A stretch of 64,000 bases of DNA, taken from positions 248,001-312,000 of the forward strand of contig NZ_CP113916.1 of the NCBI RefSeq assembly GCF_029395455.1, written 5' to 3'. Shown in pieces: positions 1 to 8,300 of the stretch (within the stretch, counting starts at the first letter, position 1; each line of letters opens with the position of its first letter). This stretch comes from Lactobacillus sp. ESL0785. GTDB taxonomy: Bacteria > Bacillota > Bacilli > Lactobacillales > Lactobacillaceae. The position numbers were made by a program, and so were the translations under genes. Under the pieces are notes generated by a model that saw nothing but the letters and a program-made list of their open reading frames with translations, made no database searches and was not told the DNA's origin.

Positions 1-1
1 G

Positions 2-550
2 GCGTCCTTTGCTTTAATTGAAAATTTGCAACGCGAAGACTTAAATCCAATTGATGAAGCGCAAGCTTATGATAATTTGATGAAGTTGAATAATTTAACG
101 CAGACGGCTTTAGCTAAAAATATTGGCAAATCGCAGTCTTATATCGCGAATAAATTGCGGCTGCTTAAATTAACGCCTAAAGTGCAAAGTTATTTGGCAA
201 GTGGGCAGATTTCATCACGTCACGGCCGTTGCCTTGTTGGTTTAAGTGAAAAAGATCAGGGTCGCGTTTTGGATGAAATTTTAGCTAATAATTTAAACGT
301 TAATGCAACCGAAGAAATTGTTAAAGACGTCGACGACTACTTTATCAATAAGGACAAACGCGCTAAAGATAAAGAAAAAAGTGAACGAACTAAGCGCGCT
401 GTCAACCGGATTCCTAAGGACTTAAAGGTGCAGATTAATACAATTAAGCGGGCAGTTAAGTTGGCTAAGGAATCTGGCATTAAGGTAAAGGTCAAGGAAA
501 ATAATGATCCTAACGATTATATGATTACAATTGAATTGAAAAGAAAGTAG
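2..550 (+). CDS. noc: Nucleoid occlusion protein Noc (ParB family), 5' end cut by window
   Basis: ParB/Spo0J-family DNA-binding protein. The reading frame is open from the window edge, so the true start lies upstream. The visible part begins in the conserved ParB segment ALIENLQREDLNPIDEA, continues into the HTH (around TALAKNIGKSQSYIANKLRLL) and ends in a basic C-terminal dimerisation region (RIPKDLKVQINTIKRAV). A second, complete ParB paralogue lies two genes downstream, after parA. In lactobacilli the copy upstream of parA is usually Noc, which binds DNA and keeps the division septum off the nucleoid; that assignment rests on gene order. Its TAG stop lies 15 bases before the chosen parA start, so the genes are probably cotranscribed. 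Confidence 0.85.
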   Translation, partial: ASFALIENLQREDLNPIDEAQAYDNLMKLNNLTQTALAKNIGKSQSYIANKLRLLKLTPKVQSYLASGQISSRHGRCLVGLSEKDQGRVLDEILANNLNVNATEEIVKDVDDYFINKDKRAKDKEKSERTKRAVNRIPKDLKVQINTIKRAVKLAKESGIKVKVKENNDPNDYMITIELKRK

Positions 551-565
551 GAAGGCATGGAAAAT

Positions 566-1345
566 ATGGTGAGTGTAATTTCTGTTGCTAACCAAAAAGG
601 TGGCGTTGGTAAAACAACTACAACCATTAATTTGGCTGCTTCGATTGCAGAACGTGGCTATCACGTTTTAATTGTCGATATTGACCCGCAAGGTAATGCA
701 ACCTCGGGCTTAGGAATTGAAAAATCGGAAATTGATGAAGATATTTATAGTGTTTTGATTAATGATGTTCCGATTAAAGATACGATTTTCCATACTTCAA
801 CTAAGCGGCTAGATTTGGTACCGGCAACGATTAACTTGTCTGGTGCCGAAACAGAGTTGATTAGTATGATGGCTCGTGAAACACGACTAAAAGCGGCTTT
901 GGACACTGTAAGTGGTAACTATGATTTTATTTTTATTGACTGTCCACCATCTCTTGGTCAGTTATCGATTAACGCTTTTACAGCCTCGGATTCAATTTTA
1001 ATTCCTGTGCAAAGTGAATATTATGCTATGGAAGGGTTAAGCCAGCTGCTTAACACAATTCGGTTAGTGCAGAAGCACTTTAACAAAGATTTAGGTGTCG
1101 AAGGTGTCCTGATGACAATGCTAGATGCGCGGACAAATCTGGGTGCAGAAGTGGTCAAAGAAGTACAATCTTACTTTACTGACAAAGTATACAAGACGAT
1201 TATTCCGCGGATTACTAAGTTGGCAGAAGCGCCAAGCTATGGTGAGGCAATTACAGAATATGCACCTAGCTCGCGGGGAGCAGAAGTATACGATGATTTG
1301 GCAAAAGAGGTGTTAAAGAATCATGGCAAGAGACTCAAAAAGTAA
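566..1345 (+). CDS. parA: Chromosome partitioning ATPase ParA (Soj)
   Basis: Deviant Walker-A ATPase that works with ParB and parS in origin segregation and initiation control. The N-terminus carries ISVANQKGGVGKTTTTINLA, the deviant P-loop with its signature lysine; FIDCPPSLG is the Walker B region. An ATG at 557 is also in frame, but the ribosome site AGGAAGG (549-555) ends one base before it. The ATG at 566 has 10 bases of spacing and gives the usual MVSVISVANQKGG start, so it is preferred. The 3' end overlaps parB by 23 bases, which indicates translational coupling. Length of about 259 residues is normal for Soj. Confidence 0.93.
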   Translation: MVSVISVANQKGGVGKTTTTINLAASIAERGYHVLIVDIDPQGNATSGLGIEKSEIDEDIYSVLINDVPIKDTIFHTSTKRLDLVPATINLSGAETELISMMARETRLKAALDTVSGNYDFIFIDCPPSLGQLSINAFTASDSILIPVQSEYYAMEGLSQLLNTIRLVQKHFNKDLGVEGVLMTMLDARTNLGAEVVKEVQSYFTDKVYKTIIPRITKLAEAPSYGEAITEYAPSSRGAEVYDDLAKEVLKNHGKRLKK

Positions 1346-2210
1346 AGAAGCGAAGAGAAAAGGTGGCCTTGGTCGTGGTATTGAAGCCTTGTTTGAGGAT
1401 GAACCACAGGTTGAGGAAGTAGAAGAAGAAATCCTTGATCTTGATTTAAGTGAAATTCGCCCCAATCCCTACCAACCACGGAAAAATTTTGATGATAAAG
1501 CCTTGAAGGAATTATCGGACTCAATTAAGGAAAATGGTGTTTTTCAACCGATTATTGTGCGTAAGTCAGTTAATGGCTACGAAATTATCGCAGGTGAGCG
1601 GCGGTATCGGGCTTCAAAATTAGCTAAAAAGACAACTGTACCTGCAATTGTGCGTGATTTTGATGAAAGTCAAATGATGGAAGTTGCGGTCTTAGAAAAC
1701 TTGCAGCGTGAGGATTTGACGCCGCTTGAAGAGGCTCAGGCTTACGAAATGCTGCAGAAGAATTTAGGCTTAACGCAAGAAGAAGTTTCCAAGCGGATGG
1801 GTAAGTCACGGCCGTATATTGCTAATTATTTGCGGTTATTAACTTTACCTACTAAGACGAAACATTTGCTTCAACATGGCAAACTCTCGATGGGACAAGC
1901 GCGGACATTACTTGGCTTGAAGAATAAGGATAAGATTGACGAAGTTGCTAAGCGGGTTGTCAAAGAAGGTATGCCGGTACGTAAAGTTGAGGCTTTAGTT
2001 GCTCGAATAAATGCTAAAAAATCAAGCAAACAGGCGGTGCAAAAGTCAGCGTTTATTCGTGCGAGTGAACATCAACTTGCTGATAAATTAGGCTCAAGTG
2101 TCAATATTTCTGAAAGTAAAAAGGGTAAAGGTCACTTGTCAATTGGTTTTAGTTCAGTTGATGAATTAAACCGTATTCTTGATGTGCTAGGTGTTGATCT
2201 TGATGAATAA
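1323..2210 (+). CDS. parB: Chromosome partitioning protein ParB (Spo0J)
   Basis: ParB CTPase and DNA-binding protein of 295 residues that nucleates on parS near oriC and loads SMC. The sequence starts with a short basic stretch (KRKGGLGRGIEALFED, the ParA-stimulating region), then IRPNPYQPRKNFD, the GERRYRA motif (Box II, CTP binding), VAVLENLQREDLTPLEEA, and an HTH around LTQEEVSKRMGKSRPYIANYLRLL. The C-terminal region ends in a hydrophobic dimerisation segment. The start overlaps the parA end. Together with noc and parA this marks the window as origin-proximal. I did not see a clear parS site nearby by eye. Confidence 0.94.
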   Translation: MARDSKSKEAKRKGGLGRGIEALFEDEPQVEEVEEEILDLDLSEIRPNPYQPRKNFDDKALKELSDSIKENGVFQPIIVRKSVNGYEIIAGERRYRASKLAKKTTVPAIVRDFDESQMMEVAVLENLQREDLTPLEEAQAYEMLQKNLGLTQEEVSKRMGKSRPYIANYLRLLTLPTKTKHLLQHGKLSMGQARTLLGLKNKDKIDEVAKRVVKEGMPVRKVEALVARINAKKSSKQAVQKSAFIRASEHQLADKLGSSVNISESKKGKGHLSIGFSSVDELNRILDVLGVDLDE

Positions 2211-2472
2211 AGAAATTGTTTATAATTTGGGCGAGACTGTGCAAATGAAAAAGCCACATGCTTGTAAGACTAACGATTGGGAAGTTTTACGTTTAGGTGC
2301 TGATATTAGACTTAAGTGCATGGGATGTGGCCATGTGGTATTAATGCCGCGTGGTAAGTTCACTCATAATTTGAAAAAGATTTTGACAAAGGCAAATGAT
2401 CCGGTTAATCATAAAAAAGAGTTTTATGTCCCTGAGGATGAAATTCTAAGACCAGATTTTAACGAAGAGTAA
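2203..2472 (+). CDS. DUF951 family protein
   Basis: Small protein of 89 residues in the DUF951 family, found almost invariably between parB and ychF in lactobacilli and streptococci. It contains two cysteines in the context LKCMGCGHVVLMPR, resembling half of a zinc ribbon, and an N-terminal GETVQMKKPHACKTNDW stretch with another cysteine. ATG 2203 is chosen over GTG 2191 because AGGTG at 2189-2193 gives correct spacing and homologues start close to the MNKEIVYNLG segment. It overlaps the parB end by 8 bases. Molecular function is unknown; nucleic acid binding is only a guess. Confidence 0.85.
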   Translation: MNKEIVYNLGETVQMKKPHACKTNDWEVLRLGADIRLKCMGCGHVVLMPRGKFTHNLKKILTKANDPVNHKKEFYVPEDEILRPDFNEE

Positions 2473-2503
2473 GTAATAATTTAAAAAGAAAAAGAGGATA
2501 AAA

Positions 2504-3604
2504 ATGTCATTAACTGCTGGAATTGTCGGCTTGCCAAATGTTGGTAAGTCAACCTTGTTTAATGCGATTACTAAAGCTGGAGCCGAAATGGCTAATTACC
2601 CGTTTGCGACAATTGAACCTAATGTAGGTATGGTTGAAGTGCCAGACAAACGGTTGGCACGGATTCAGGAATTAATTCCTGCTAAGAAGATTGTGCACAC
2701 AACTTTTGAATTTACTGATATTGCTGGATTAGTTAAAGGTGCTTCTAAAGGTGAAGGTCTAGGTAATAAATTCCTAGAAAATATTCGGCAAACAGATGCG
2801 ATTATTCACGTTGTGCGGGCGTTTGAAGACGACAATATTACCTCAGTTACTGGTAAAGTTGATCCCGAAGAAGACATTAATACGATCAATTTAGAATTGG
2901 CAATTGCTGATCTTGATGCTGTTAATCGGCGGATTAACAAGGTAAAGAAAATTGCTCAGCAAAATGATAAGGAGGCTAAGGCTGAATATGCTGTCTTACA
3001 AAAGATTAAGCCGGTTTTAGAAGAAGGTAAGGCAGTACGGTCGATTGATTTTACTGAAGATGAAGCTAAAATTGTTAAAGGTTTCTTCTTGTTAACAGAT
3101 AAGCCTGTTATTTATGTTGCTAATATTGCAGAGGACTCAATGGCTGATCCAGAGAGCGATCAGTTTTATCAAATTGTTAAAAAGCATGCGGTTAGTGAAA
3201 ATGCAGAATGCTTGGGCATTTCTGCAGCTACTGAAGAAGAGATTGCCGGTCTTGATGATGACGAAAAGGCGGAATTCTTGGAAGCTGAAGGTGTAACTGA
3301 ATCTGGACTTGATCGTTTAATTCGGGCTGCTTATCATATTTTAGGCTTACGGACCTTCTTCACAGCTGGTGGCCCAGAAACACGGGCGTGGACATTCCAT
3401 GAAGGGATGAAAGCACCACAAGTTGCCGGTGTCATTCATTCAGACTTTGAAAGGGGCTTTATTCGGGCTGAAGTTGTGTCGTATGCAGATTTGGACCAAT
3501 TTGAAACAATGCAAAAGGTTAAAGAAGCAGGTAAGTTGCGTCTTGAAGGCAAGGATTATGAAGTTCAAGACGGTGACATTATTGAATTTAGATTTAATGT
3601 TTAG
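2504..3604 (+). CDS. ychF: Redox-regulated ATPase YchF (Obg-like)
   Basis: P-loop NTPase of the Obg/TRAFAC class, 366 residues, the standard length. Visible motifs are GLPNVGKSTLFNAIT (G1), the switch region with FEFTDIAGLVKGASKGEGLGN (G3, DxAG) and a C-terminal TGS domain (FTAGGPETRAWTF...YEVQDGDIIEFRFNV). YchF hydrolyses ATP rather than GTP, associates with ribosomes and modulates translation start and stress responses in other bacteria. A strong RBS (AGAGGATAAAA before ATG) decides the start. It follows DUF951 with a short gap and is probably part of the same transcript. Confidence 0.95.
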   Translation: MSLTAGIVGLPNVGKSTLFNAITKAGAEMANYPFATIEPNVGMVEVPDKRLARIQELIPAKKIVHTTFEFTDIAGLVKGASKGEGLGNKFLENIRQTDAIIHVVRAFEDDNITSVTGKVDPEEDINTINLELAIADLDAVNRRINKVKKIAQQNDKEAKAEYAVLQKIKPVLEEGKAVRSIDFTEDEAKIVKGFFLLTDKPVIYVANIAEDSMADPESDQFYQIVKKHAVSENAECLGISAATEEEIAGLDDDEKAEFLEAEGVTESGLDRLIRAAYHILGLRTFFTAGGPETRAWTFHEGMKAPQVAGVIHSDFERGFIRAEVVSYADLDQFETMQKVKEAGKLRLEGKDYEVQDGDIIEFRFNV

Positions 3605-3613
3605 GATAAAATA

Positions 3614-4396
3614 ATGGCAGAAGAAAAAAAAGAAGTACAAGCAAAAATTGATACTAATAAGCAGGAAAAACTAAAGGATAAGATTGAAAGTCAAAATAAA
3701 GATGATCAATTAAAGCAACTGTCCCCAGAAGAATTACGTGGGGAGTTAAGTAATAAGAATGCTGACTATATTTTTCGGTTGCAAAAAGAGTTGGCAGTAC
3801 AAGGTAAGATGAGTCAAGCAGAAGCTGCTGCTAAAGTGGATGAATTATTGCCGCAATTAGTTATTGCCCAACACCATGGTCAGCCAGCCAGTACATATTA
3901 CAATCTGTCACCAAAATTAAAGGCAGCTGATATGCTCAAGCCAAAGAAGAAGACTGCAGCTGATGTACCTTTTTGGCAATCAGCAGTTGATGGTGCACTA
4001 GTTTATATTGCAATTTTTGTTGGTCTGTTTGGTGTTATTGGTTTATTCTCAAATGAGCAAAAATATAATTCTCAAATGGGAATTTTAACACTGTTAATTG
4101 TTGGGGCAACAATGGGTGTCTTTATGACCAAGTATAATGAATGGGTATTGCCAAGTGGTAGTAAAAATAAGAAAATTCCGTGGACTAAGTTGATTTTAGG
4201 AATGGTTGCCATGCTAGTTGTACTTTTTGTCCTAATTTGGATCCTCTCAATTCCGGCTTTACGCGTTATTAACCCTGTCTTGTCTGGTACAGCCAATATT
4301 ATTATTGCCATTGTGGCATATGGAATTCGTTGGCTTTTCAGACGGCATTATCAAATTATTGGTTCAGTCTTTACACCAGCGCCAAAAAACAAATAG
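3614..4396 (+). CDS. DUF1129 family membrane protein
   Basis: Protein of 260 residues with a charged cytoplasmic N-terminal half (residues 1-115, rich in Lys, Glu and Gln, with a LSPEELRGELSNKNADYIFRLQK-like helix) followed by about four transmembrane segments between residues 125 and 245 (FWQSAVDGALVYIAIFVGLF; MGILTLLIVGATMGVF; LILGMVAMLVVLFVLIWIL; ANIIIAIVAYGIRWLF). This matches the DUF1129 family that commonly follows ychF in lactobacilli. No catalytic motif is visible; function is unknown. It starts 9 bases after ychF and is followed by a strong terminator, so it closes the segregation operon. Confidence 0.8.
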   Translation: MAEEKKEVQAKIDTNKQEKLKDKIESQNKDDQLKQLSPEELRGELSNKNADYIFRLQKELAVQGKMSQAEAAAKVDELLPQLVIAQHHGQPASTYYNLSPKLKAADMLKPKKKTAADVPFWQSAVDGALVYIAIFVGLFGVIGLFSNEQKYNSQMGILTLLIVGATMGVFMTKYNEWVLPSGSKNKKIPWTKLILGMVAMLVVLFVLIWILSIPALRVINPVLSGTANIIIAIVAYGIRWLFRRHYQIIGSVFTPAPKNK

Positions 4397-4442
4397 TGTG
4401 CTTTTTAGTGTTAAAAGGTCTATACTAAACTATCAAATGTTA

Positions 4443-4483
4443 AAAAGGATAAGCAGGCAGTTAAGTCTGTTTATCCTTTTTTG
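4443..4483 (+). terminator. Rho-independent terminator after DUF1129 gene
   Basis: Inverted repeat with arms AAAAAGGATAA and TTATCCTTTTTT around a GC-containing inner stem, ending in a T run. It ends the noc-to-DUF1129 transcript and insulates the ABC exporter operon. Confidence 0.85.
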
Positions 4484-4490
4484 AAGCTTT

Positions 4491-4519
4491 TTGCGTGAAT
4501 GAAAATATATTTATAGTAA
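4491..4519 (+). promoter_or_regulatory. Putative promoter of the ABC exporter operon
   Basis: TTGCGT (4491-4496) and TAGTAA (4514-4519) are spaced by 17 bases and lie just behind the terminator, 20 bases before the exporter start. Match to sigma-A consensus is moderate. Confidence 0.4.
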
Positions 4520-4539
4520 CTTAGAGAAAGAGGTATTTA

Positions 4540-6264
4540 ATGATTAACACACTGCGTAAATCAATTAGGCAGTATAAGAAACTGTCTTTACTGTCGCCAT
4601 TATTTGTTACTGGTGAAGTTATCATTGAAATGTTAATTCCGTATTTAGTCGGTATTTTAATCGATAACGGGATTATGAAGGGGAATATGGCATATATCAC
4701 TAAATGGGGTATGATCCTTCTTGTTTTGACGATTATTTCGCTGGTTTTAGGTGCTAGTGCTAGTTATGTATCGGCTCATGCCGCTTCTGGTTTTGCTGCT
4801 AATTTGCGTAAGGACATGTTTTATCATGTTCAAGATTATTCGTTTGAGAATATTGATAAGTTTTCTAGTGCCAGTTTGGTAACGCGGATGACAACTGATG
4901 TAAACAATATTCAGATGGCTTATCAAATGCTTATCAGAATTGCGGTTAGAGCACCAATGATGCTGATTGTTTCCGTAATTATGTCCGTAATTATTAGTCC
5001 GCGTCTGTCACTAATTTTCGTTGTAATTGCTCCGATCTTTGTCTTGTTGCTGGCAATAATTATTAGAAGTGTATATCCGTACTTCCCGAAAATCTTTAGG
5101 GGCTATGACCGGATGAATCAGGTTGTTCGGGAAAACATTCGTGGTATTCGCGAAGTTAAAACCTATGTTCAAGAAAAGCCACAAACAGCTGAATTTAAGA
5201 AGTCCTCGGGTTTCATTTATAAACTGTTCTCAACTGCACAAAAGATTATGTCATTAAACTCATTAATCGTAATAGCAGTTTTAAACATTTCTAACTTAGC
5301 TATTTGTTGGTTTGGTGCAAAAGAAATTGTTGGCGGTAGTTTACAAACCGGGCAATTGATTTCAATGTTTTCATATTCTAACTCTGTTTTAAACAGTTTA
5401 AATATTTTGGCAATGATTTTTACTCAATTGGTTATTTCTGGTGCCAGTGGCCGCAGAATTGCTGACGTTATTAATGAAAAGCCATCAATTGAGAATCCAC
5501 ATAAGCCACTTAAGCATATTAACAATGGGGAAGTTATTTTTGATCATGTTAATTTCAAGTATGATCAAGACGATAAGGCCTTGGCTTTAAGTAATATTAA
5601 TTTGCATATCAAACCGGGTGAAACCATCGGAATGATTGGTAAAACCGGTTCATCTAAATCAACACTGGTTGCAATGATTCCGCGGCTTTATGATACAGAT
5701 TCTGGTGCTGTAAGGGTATCAGGTCATAATGTTAAATCCTATGATTTGAAGACTTTGCGTGATAATGTTGCTATGGTTTTGCAAAATAATGTATTGTTTT
5801 CTGGCACCATTAAAGAGAATTTAAAGTGGGGTAATGAAAACGCCACTGATGAAGAAATCTTGAAGGCAGCTAAAGTTGCGCATGCTGATGATTTTATTCA
5901 AGAAATGCCTGATAAGTATGACACAATGGTTGAACAAGGTGGAACCAACGTGTCTGGTGGGCAAAAGCAAAGAATTACTATTGCGCGGGCGCTTTTAAAG
6001 AAGCCAAAGATTTTGATTCTCGATGATTCAACGTCTGCTGTTGATACTCAAACTGAACGGGAAATTCGAGAGTCTTTGACCAAGGATATGCCAGAAACGA
6101 CTAAAATTATTATTTCACAAAGAATTGTTTCGATTAAGGATGCCGACCGAATTGTGGTTATGGATGAAGGTAAAATCCAAGATATTGGAACTCATGATGA
6201 ACTGATGAAGACAAATGAACTTTATAGTTCAATTGCGAAGTTCCAAGAAGAGCAAAAGAAGTAG
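4540..6264 (+). CDS. ABC exporter half-transporter, LmrC-like subunit
   Basis: Fused membrane domain (six predicted TM helices, residues about 15-300) and ATPase domain (residues about 330-574) of a type IV ABC exporter. With the next gene it forms a heterodimer of the LmrCD / YheIH class, which exports drugs, lipids or peptides. The ATPase domain has signature VSGGQKQR and Walker B ILILDDSTSAVD, where the catalytic glutamate is Asp, as expected for the degenerate half of such heterodimers. Unusually, Walker A reads GKTGSSKST: the glycine before the lysine is serine (TCT codon). RBS AAAGAGG precedes the ATG. The partner starts directly after the TAG. Confidence 0.9.
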   Translation: MINTLRKSIRQYKKLSLLSPLFVTGEVIIEMLIPYLVGILIDNGIMKGNMAYITKWGMILLVLTIISLVLGASASYVSAHAASGFAANLRKDMFYHVQDYSFENIDKFSSASLVTRMTTDVNNIQMAYQMLIRIAVRAPMMLIVSVIMSVIISPRLSLIFVVIAPIFVLLLAIIIRSVYPYFPKIFRGYDRMNQVVRENIRGIREVKTYVQEKPQTAEFKKSSGFIYKLFSTAQKIMSLNSLIVIAVLNISNLAICWFGAKEIVGGSLQTGQLISMFSYSNSVLNSLNILAMIFTQLVISGASGRRIADVINEKPSIENPHKPLKHINNGEVIFDHVNFKYDQDDKALALSNINLHIKPGETIGMIGKTGSSKSTLVAMIPRLYDTDSGAVRVSGHNVKSYDLKTLRDNVAMVLQNNVLFSGTIKENLKWGNENATDEEILKAAKVAHADDFIQEMPDKYDTMVEQGGTNVSGGQKQRITIARALLKKPKILILDDSTSAVDTQTEREIRESLTKDMPETTKIIISQRIVSIKDADRIVVMDEGKIQDIGTHDELMKTNELYSSIAKFQEEQKK

Positions 6265-8136
6265 GTGAGCGATTTGGATAAAGCAGTAGAAAATAAAGAA
6301 GCAAAAAGTTACGCGAAACGCTCCACTACTTTGTGGCGTTTGCTTAAGTTGGTTGCAACAACTAGCCCGTGGATGTTGATTACATCAACAATTGCAATTG
6401 TTTTAGCAGCTGGTGCTAATGTCTTAGGTTCATTATTTATTGAACGGTTAATTAATGATTACATTATTCCGTTGACTAAAGAAGCACAGCCTAATTTTAT
6501 GCCGTTGTTACATGCGATTGAGATTATGTTTGGCGTTTATGCCATCGGTTTTATTTCTAATTATCTTTTTGCAATGTTGATGGCTGTGTTAGCGCAAAAG
6601 ACGCAGTACAGAGTCCGTAACGAAATGTTTGCGCATATGGAGCAATTACCGATTTCATATTTCGACCAAAACGATTATGGTGACATCATGAGTCGGTATA
6701 CTAACGATATTGATACTTTGATGCAGATGATTTCACAATCAATTCCGCAGTTTATGAACTCGGCATTGAATTTGATTTTTGTGTTAGCAGCAATGATCAG
6801 TTTAAGTTGGCAATTAACAATCTTTACGTTGATTATTTTTGCGCTATCAATTGGAGTTGTCCGGTTCTTAACGGTTCGTTCTTCACACTTTTTCCAACTT
6901 CAGCAAAAGGAGTTGGGGCAAGTTAATGGTTATAATGAAGAAATGTTGAACGGTTTAAAGGTTATCAAGGTCTTCAGTCATGAGCCACAAATTGAAGCAG
7001 ACTTTGATCAATATAATGAAAGTCTAAAAGAAGCTTCTGGTAAGGCGAATACTTACGCCACAGTTTTGTTCCCAATCATGGGTAACATTGGGAATTTGCT
7101 GTATGTTTTAATTGCGGTTCTTGGTGGAGCTGTAGCGATTAATCGAATTGCACCGTTGTCACTTGGGGTAATTGGTGCTTTCTTACAGCTATCTAAGCAA
7201 TTCGCAATGCCAATTGCGCAAATATCACAACAGCTTAATTCGATTGTGATGGCTTTAGCTGGTGCCGAAAGAATCTTTAATTTGGAAGATCAAGCAGTTG
7301 AAGTCGATAATGGCGACGTCACGATTTCTAAGGATGAAGATGTCAAGGGAACATGGTACTGGAATGTGCCGCAAAAAGATGGTTCTGTTAAACGGGTCAC
7401 AGTTAAGGGTCACATTGTGTTTGATGATGTTAACTTTAGCTATTCACCTAATAAGCAAATTTTGTACAATATTTCCATTGATGCGAAGCCGGGAATGAAG
7501 GTTGCCTTAGTTGGTGAAACAGGTGCTGGTAAGACGACAATTTCAAACATGATTAATCGTTTTTATGAAATTGCGTCTGGAACAATTACTTATGATGGTA
7601 TTCCAATTACACGGATTAAAAAGGATGACTTAAGAAGGTCACTTTCGATTGTGTTGCAAGATACGCACATGTTTACTGGAACTATTATGGACAATATTCG
7701 TTTTGGTAATCCAGAGGCTAGTGATGATGATGTTTATCAAGCAGCTCGTTTATCACATGCTGATGAGTTTATTCATCATTTAGATGAAGGTTACAAGACG
7801 GTAATTGATGGTAACGGTGGCGATTTGTCTCAAGGACAGATGCAACTGCTCAGTATCGCACGGGCAATGATTGCTGATGAGCCAGTAATGATTTTGGATG
7901 AAGCTACTTCTAGTATTGATACGCAAACTGAAAAATTGGTTCAGGCCGGAATGGATAACTTATTAGCTGGCCGGACAAGTTTCGTTATTGCGCACCGGTT
8001 ATCCACAATTGTTAATTCAGATTTGATTTTAGTGCTTGATCATGGTCATATTATTGAAGCTGGTAATCATGATAAATTGCTTAAGGAAAAGGGCTACTAT
8101 TACGAGTTATACACTGGTAAGAAGGAAATCGAATAA
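6265..8136 (+). CDS. ABC exporter half-transporter, LmrD-like subunit
   Basis: Second half of the heterodimeric exporter, 623 residues: N-terminal cytoplasmic tail, six TM helices, then ATPase. Walker A GETGAGKTT is intact, Walker B MILDEATSSID has the catalytic glutamate, and the signature is LSQGQMQ rather than LSGGQ, the usual asymmetry in these pairs. An insertion between TMD and NBD (about residues 345-385, containing WYWNVPQKDGS) is typical of the longer partner. GTG 6265 directly follows the upstream stop; TTG 6274, which has AGGTGAG at better spacing, is an alternative start that shortens the protein by three residues. Substrate cannot be inferred from sequence. Confidence 0.9.
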   Translation: MSDLDKAVENKEAKSYAKRSTTLWRLLKLVATTSPWMLITSTIAIVLAAGANVLGSLFIERLINDYIIPLTKEAQPNFMPLLHAIEIMFGVYAIGFISNYLFAMLMAVLAQKTQYRVRNEMFAHMEQLPISYFDQNDYGDIMSRYTNDIDTLMQMISQSIPQFMNSALNLIFVLAAMISLSWQLTIFTLIIFALSIGVVRFLTVRSSHFFQLQQKELGQVNGYNEEMLNGLKVIKVFSHEPQIEADFDQYNESLKEASGKANTYATVLFPIMGNIGNLLYVLIAVLGGAVAINRIAPLSLGVIGAFLQLSKQFAMPIAQISQQLNSIVMALAGAERIFNLEDQAVEVDNGDVTISKDEDVKGTWYWNVPQKDGSVKRVTVKGHIVFDDVNFSYSPNKQILYNISIDAKPGMKVALVGETGAGKTTISNMINRFYEIASGTITYDGIPITRIKKDDLRRSLSIVLQDTHMFTGTIMDNIRFGNPEASDDDVYQAARLSHADEFIHHLDEGYKTVIDGNGGDLSQGQMQLLSIARAMIADEPVMILDEATSSIDTQTEKLVQAGMDNLLAGRTSFVIAHRLSTIVNSDLILVLDHGHIIEAGNHDKLLKEKGYYYELYTGKKEIE

Positions 8137-8142
8137 TTTTAT

Positions 8143-8173
8143 AAAAGAGTTGAGAGCTTCTCAGCTCTTTTTT
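8143..8173 (+). terminator. Terminator after ABC exporter operon
   Basis: Stem AAAAGAGTTGA / TCAGCTCTTTT (one G-T pair) with a short loop and a T run. Confidence 0.85.
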
Positions 8174-8230
8174 AATAAAAAGATAAAATTATGCCTGATT
8201 AGTATGTTTAACCGCGAAAAATGATTAAAA

Positions 8231-8265
8231 TATTAGTCATAGGTTCTGTTACACTATGACTAATA
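8231..8265 (+). promoter_or_regulatory. Perfect 12-bp-arm palindrome over the two-component promoter
   Basis: TATTAGTCATAG and its exact reverse complement CTATGACTAATA are separated by 11 bases. The spacer and right arm contain TG-T-TACACT (8247-8255), an extended -10 element. No T run follows, so it is unlikely to be a terminator. The position, about 35 bases before the response regulator start, fits an operator used for autoregulation or by a separate repressor. Confidence 0.55.
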
Positions 8266-8300
8266 GAAATTAAATGAACGAAAAGGGAGGAATTCGCCCG

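Noticed and set aside
2..2210. Duplication of parB as a recent tandem event
   Set aside because: Noc and ParB are established paralogues in this position in Firmicutes; the sequences differ throughout.
3440..3640. Minus-strand ORF across the end of ychF
   Set aside because: It is antisense to well conserved coding sequence, has no RBS and no recognisable domain.
8231..8265. Palindrome upstream of the response regulator as a terminator
   Set aside because: There is no T run and a complete terminator already closes the exporter operon at 8143-8173.
8274..8300. Upstream ATG as start of the response regulator
   Set aside because: The GGGAGG ribosome site and the receiver domain start both favour ATG 8301.
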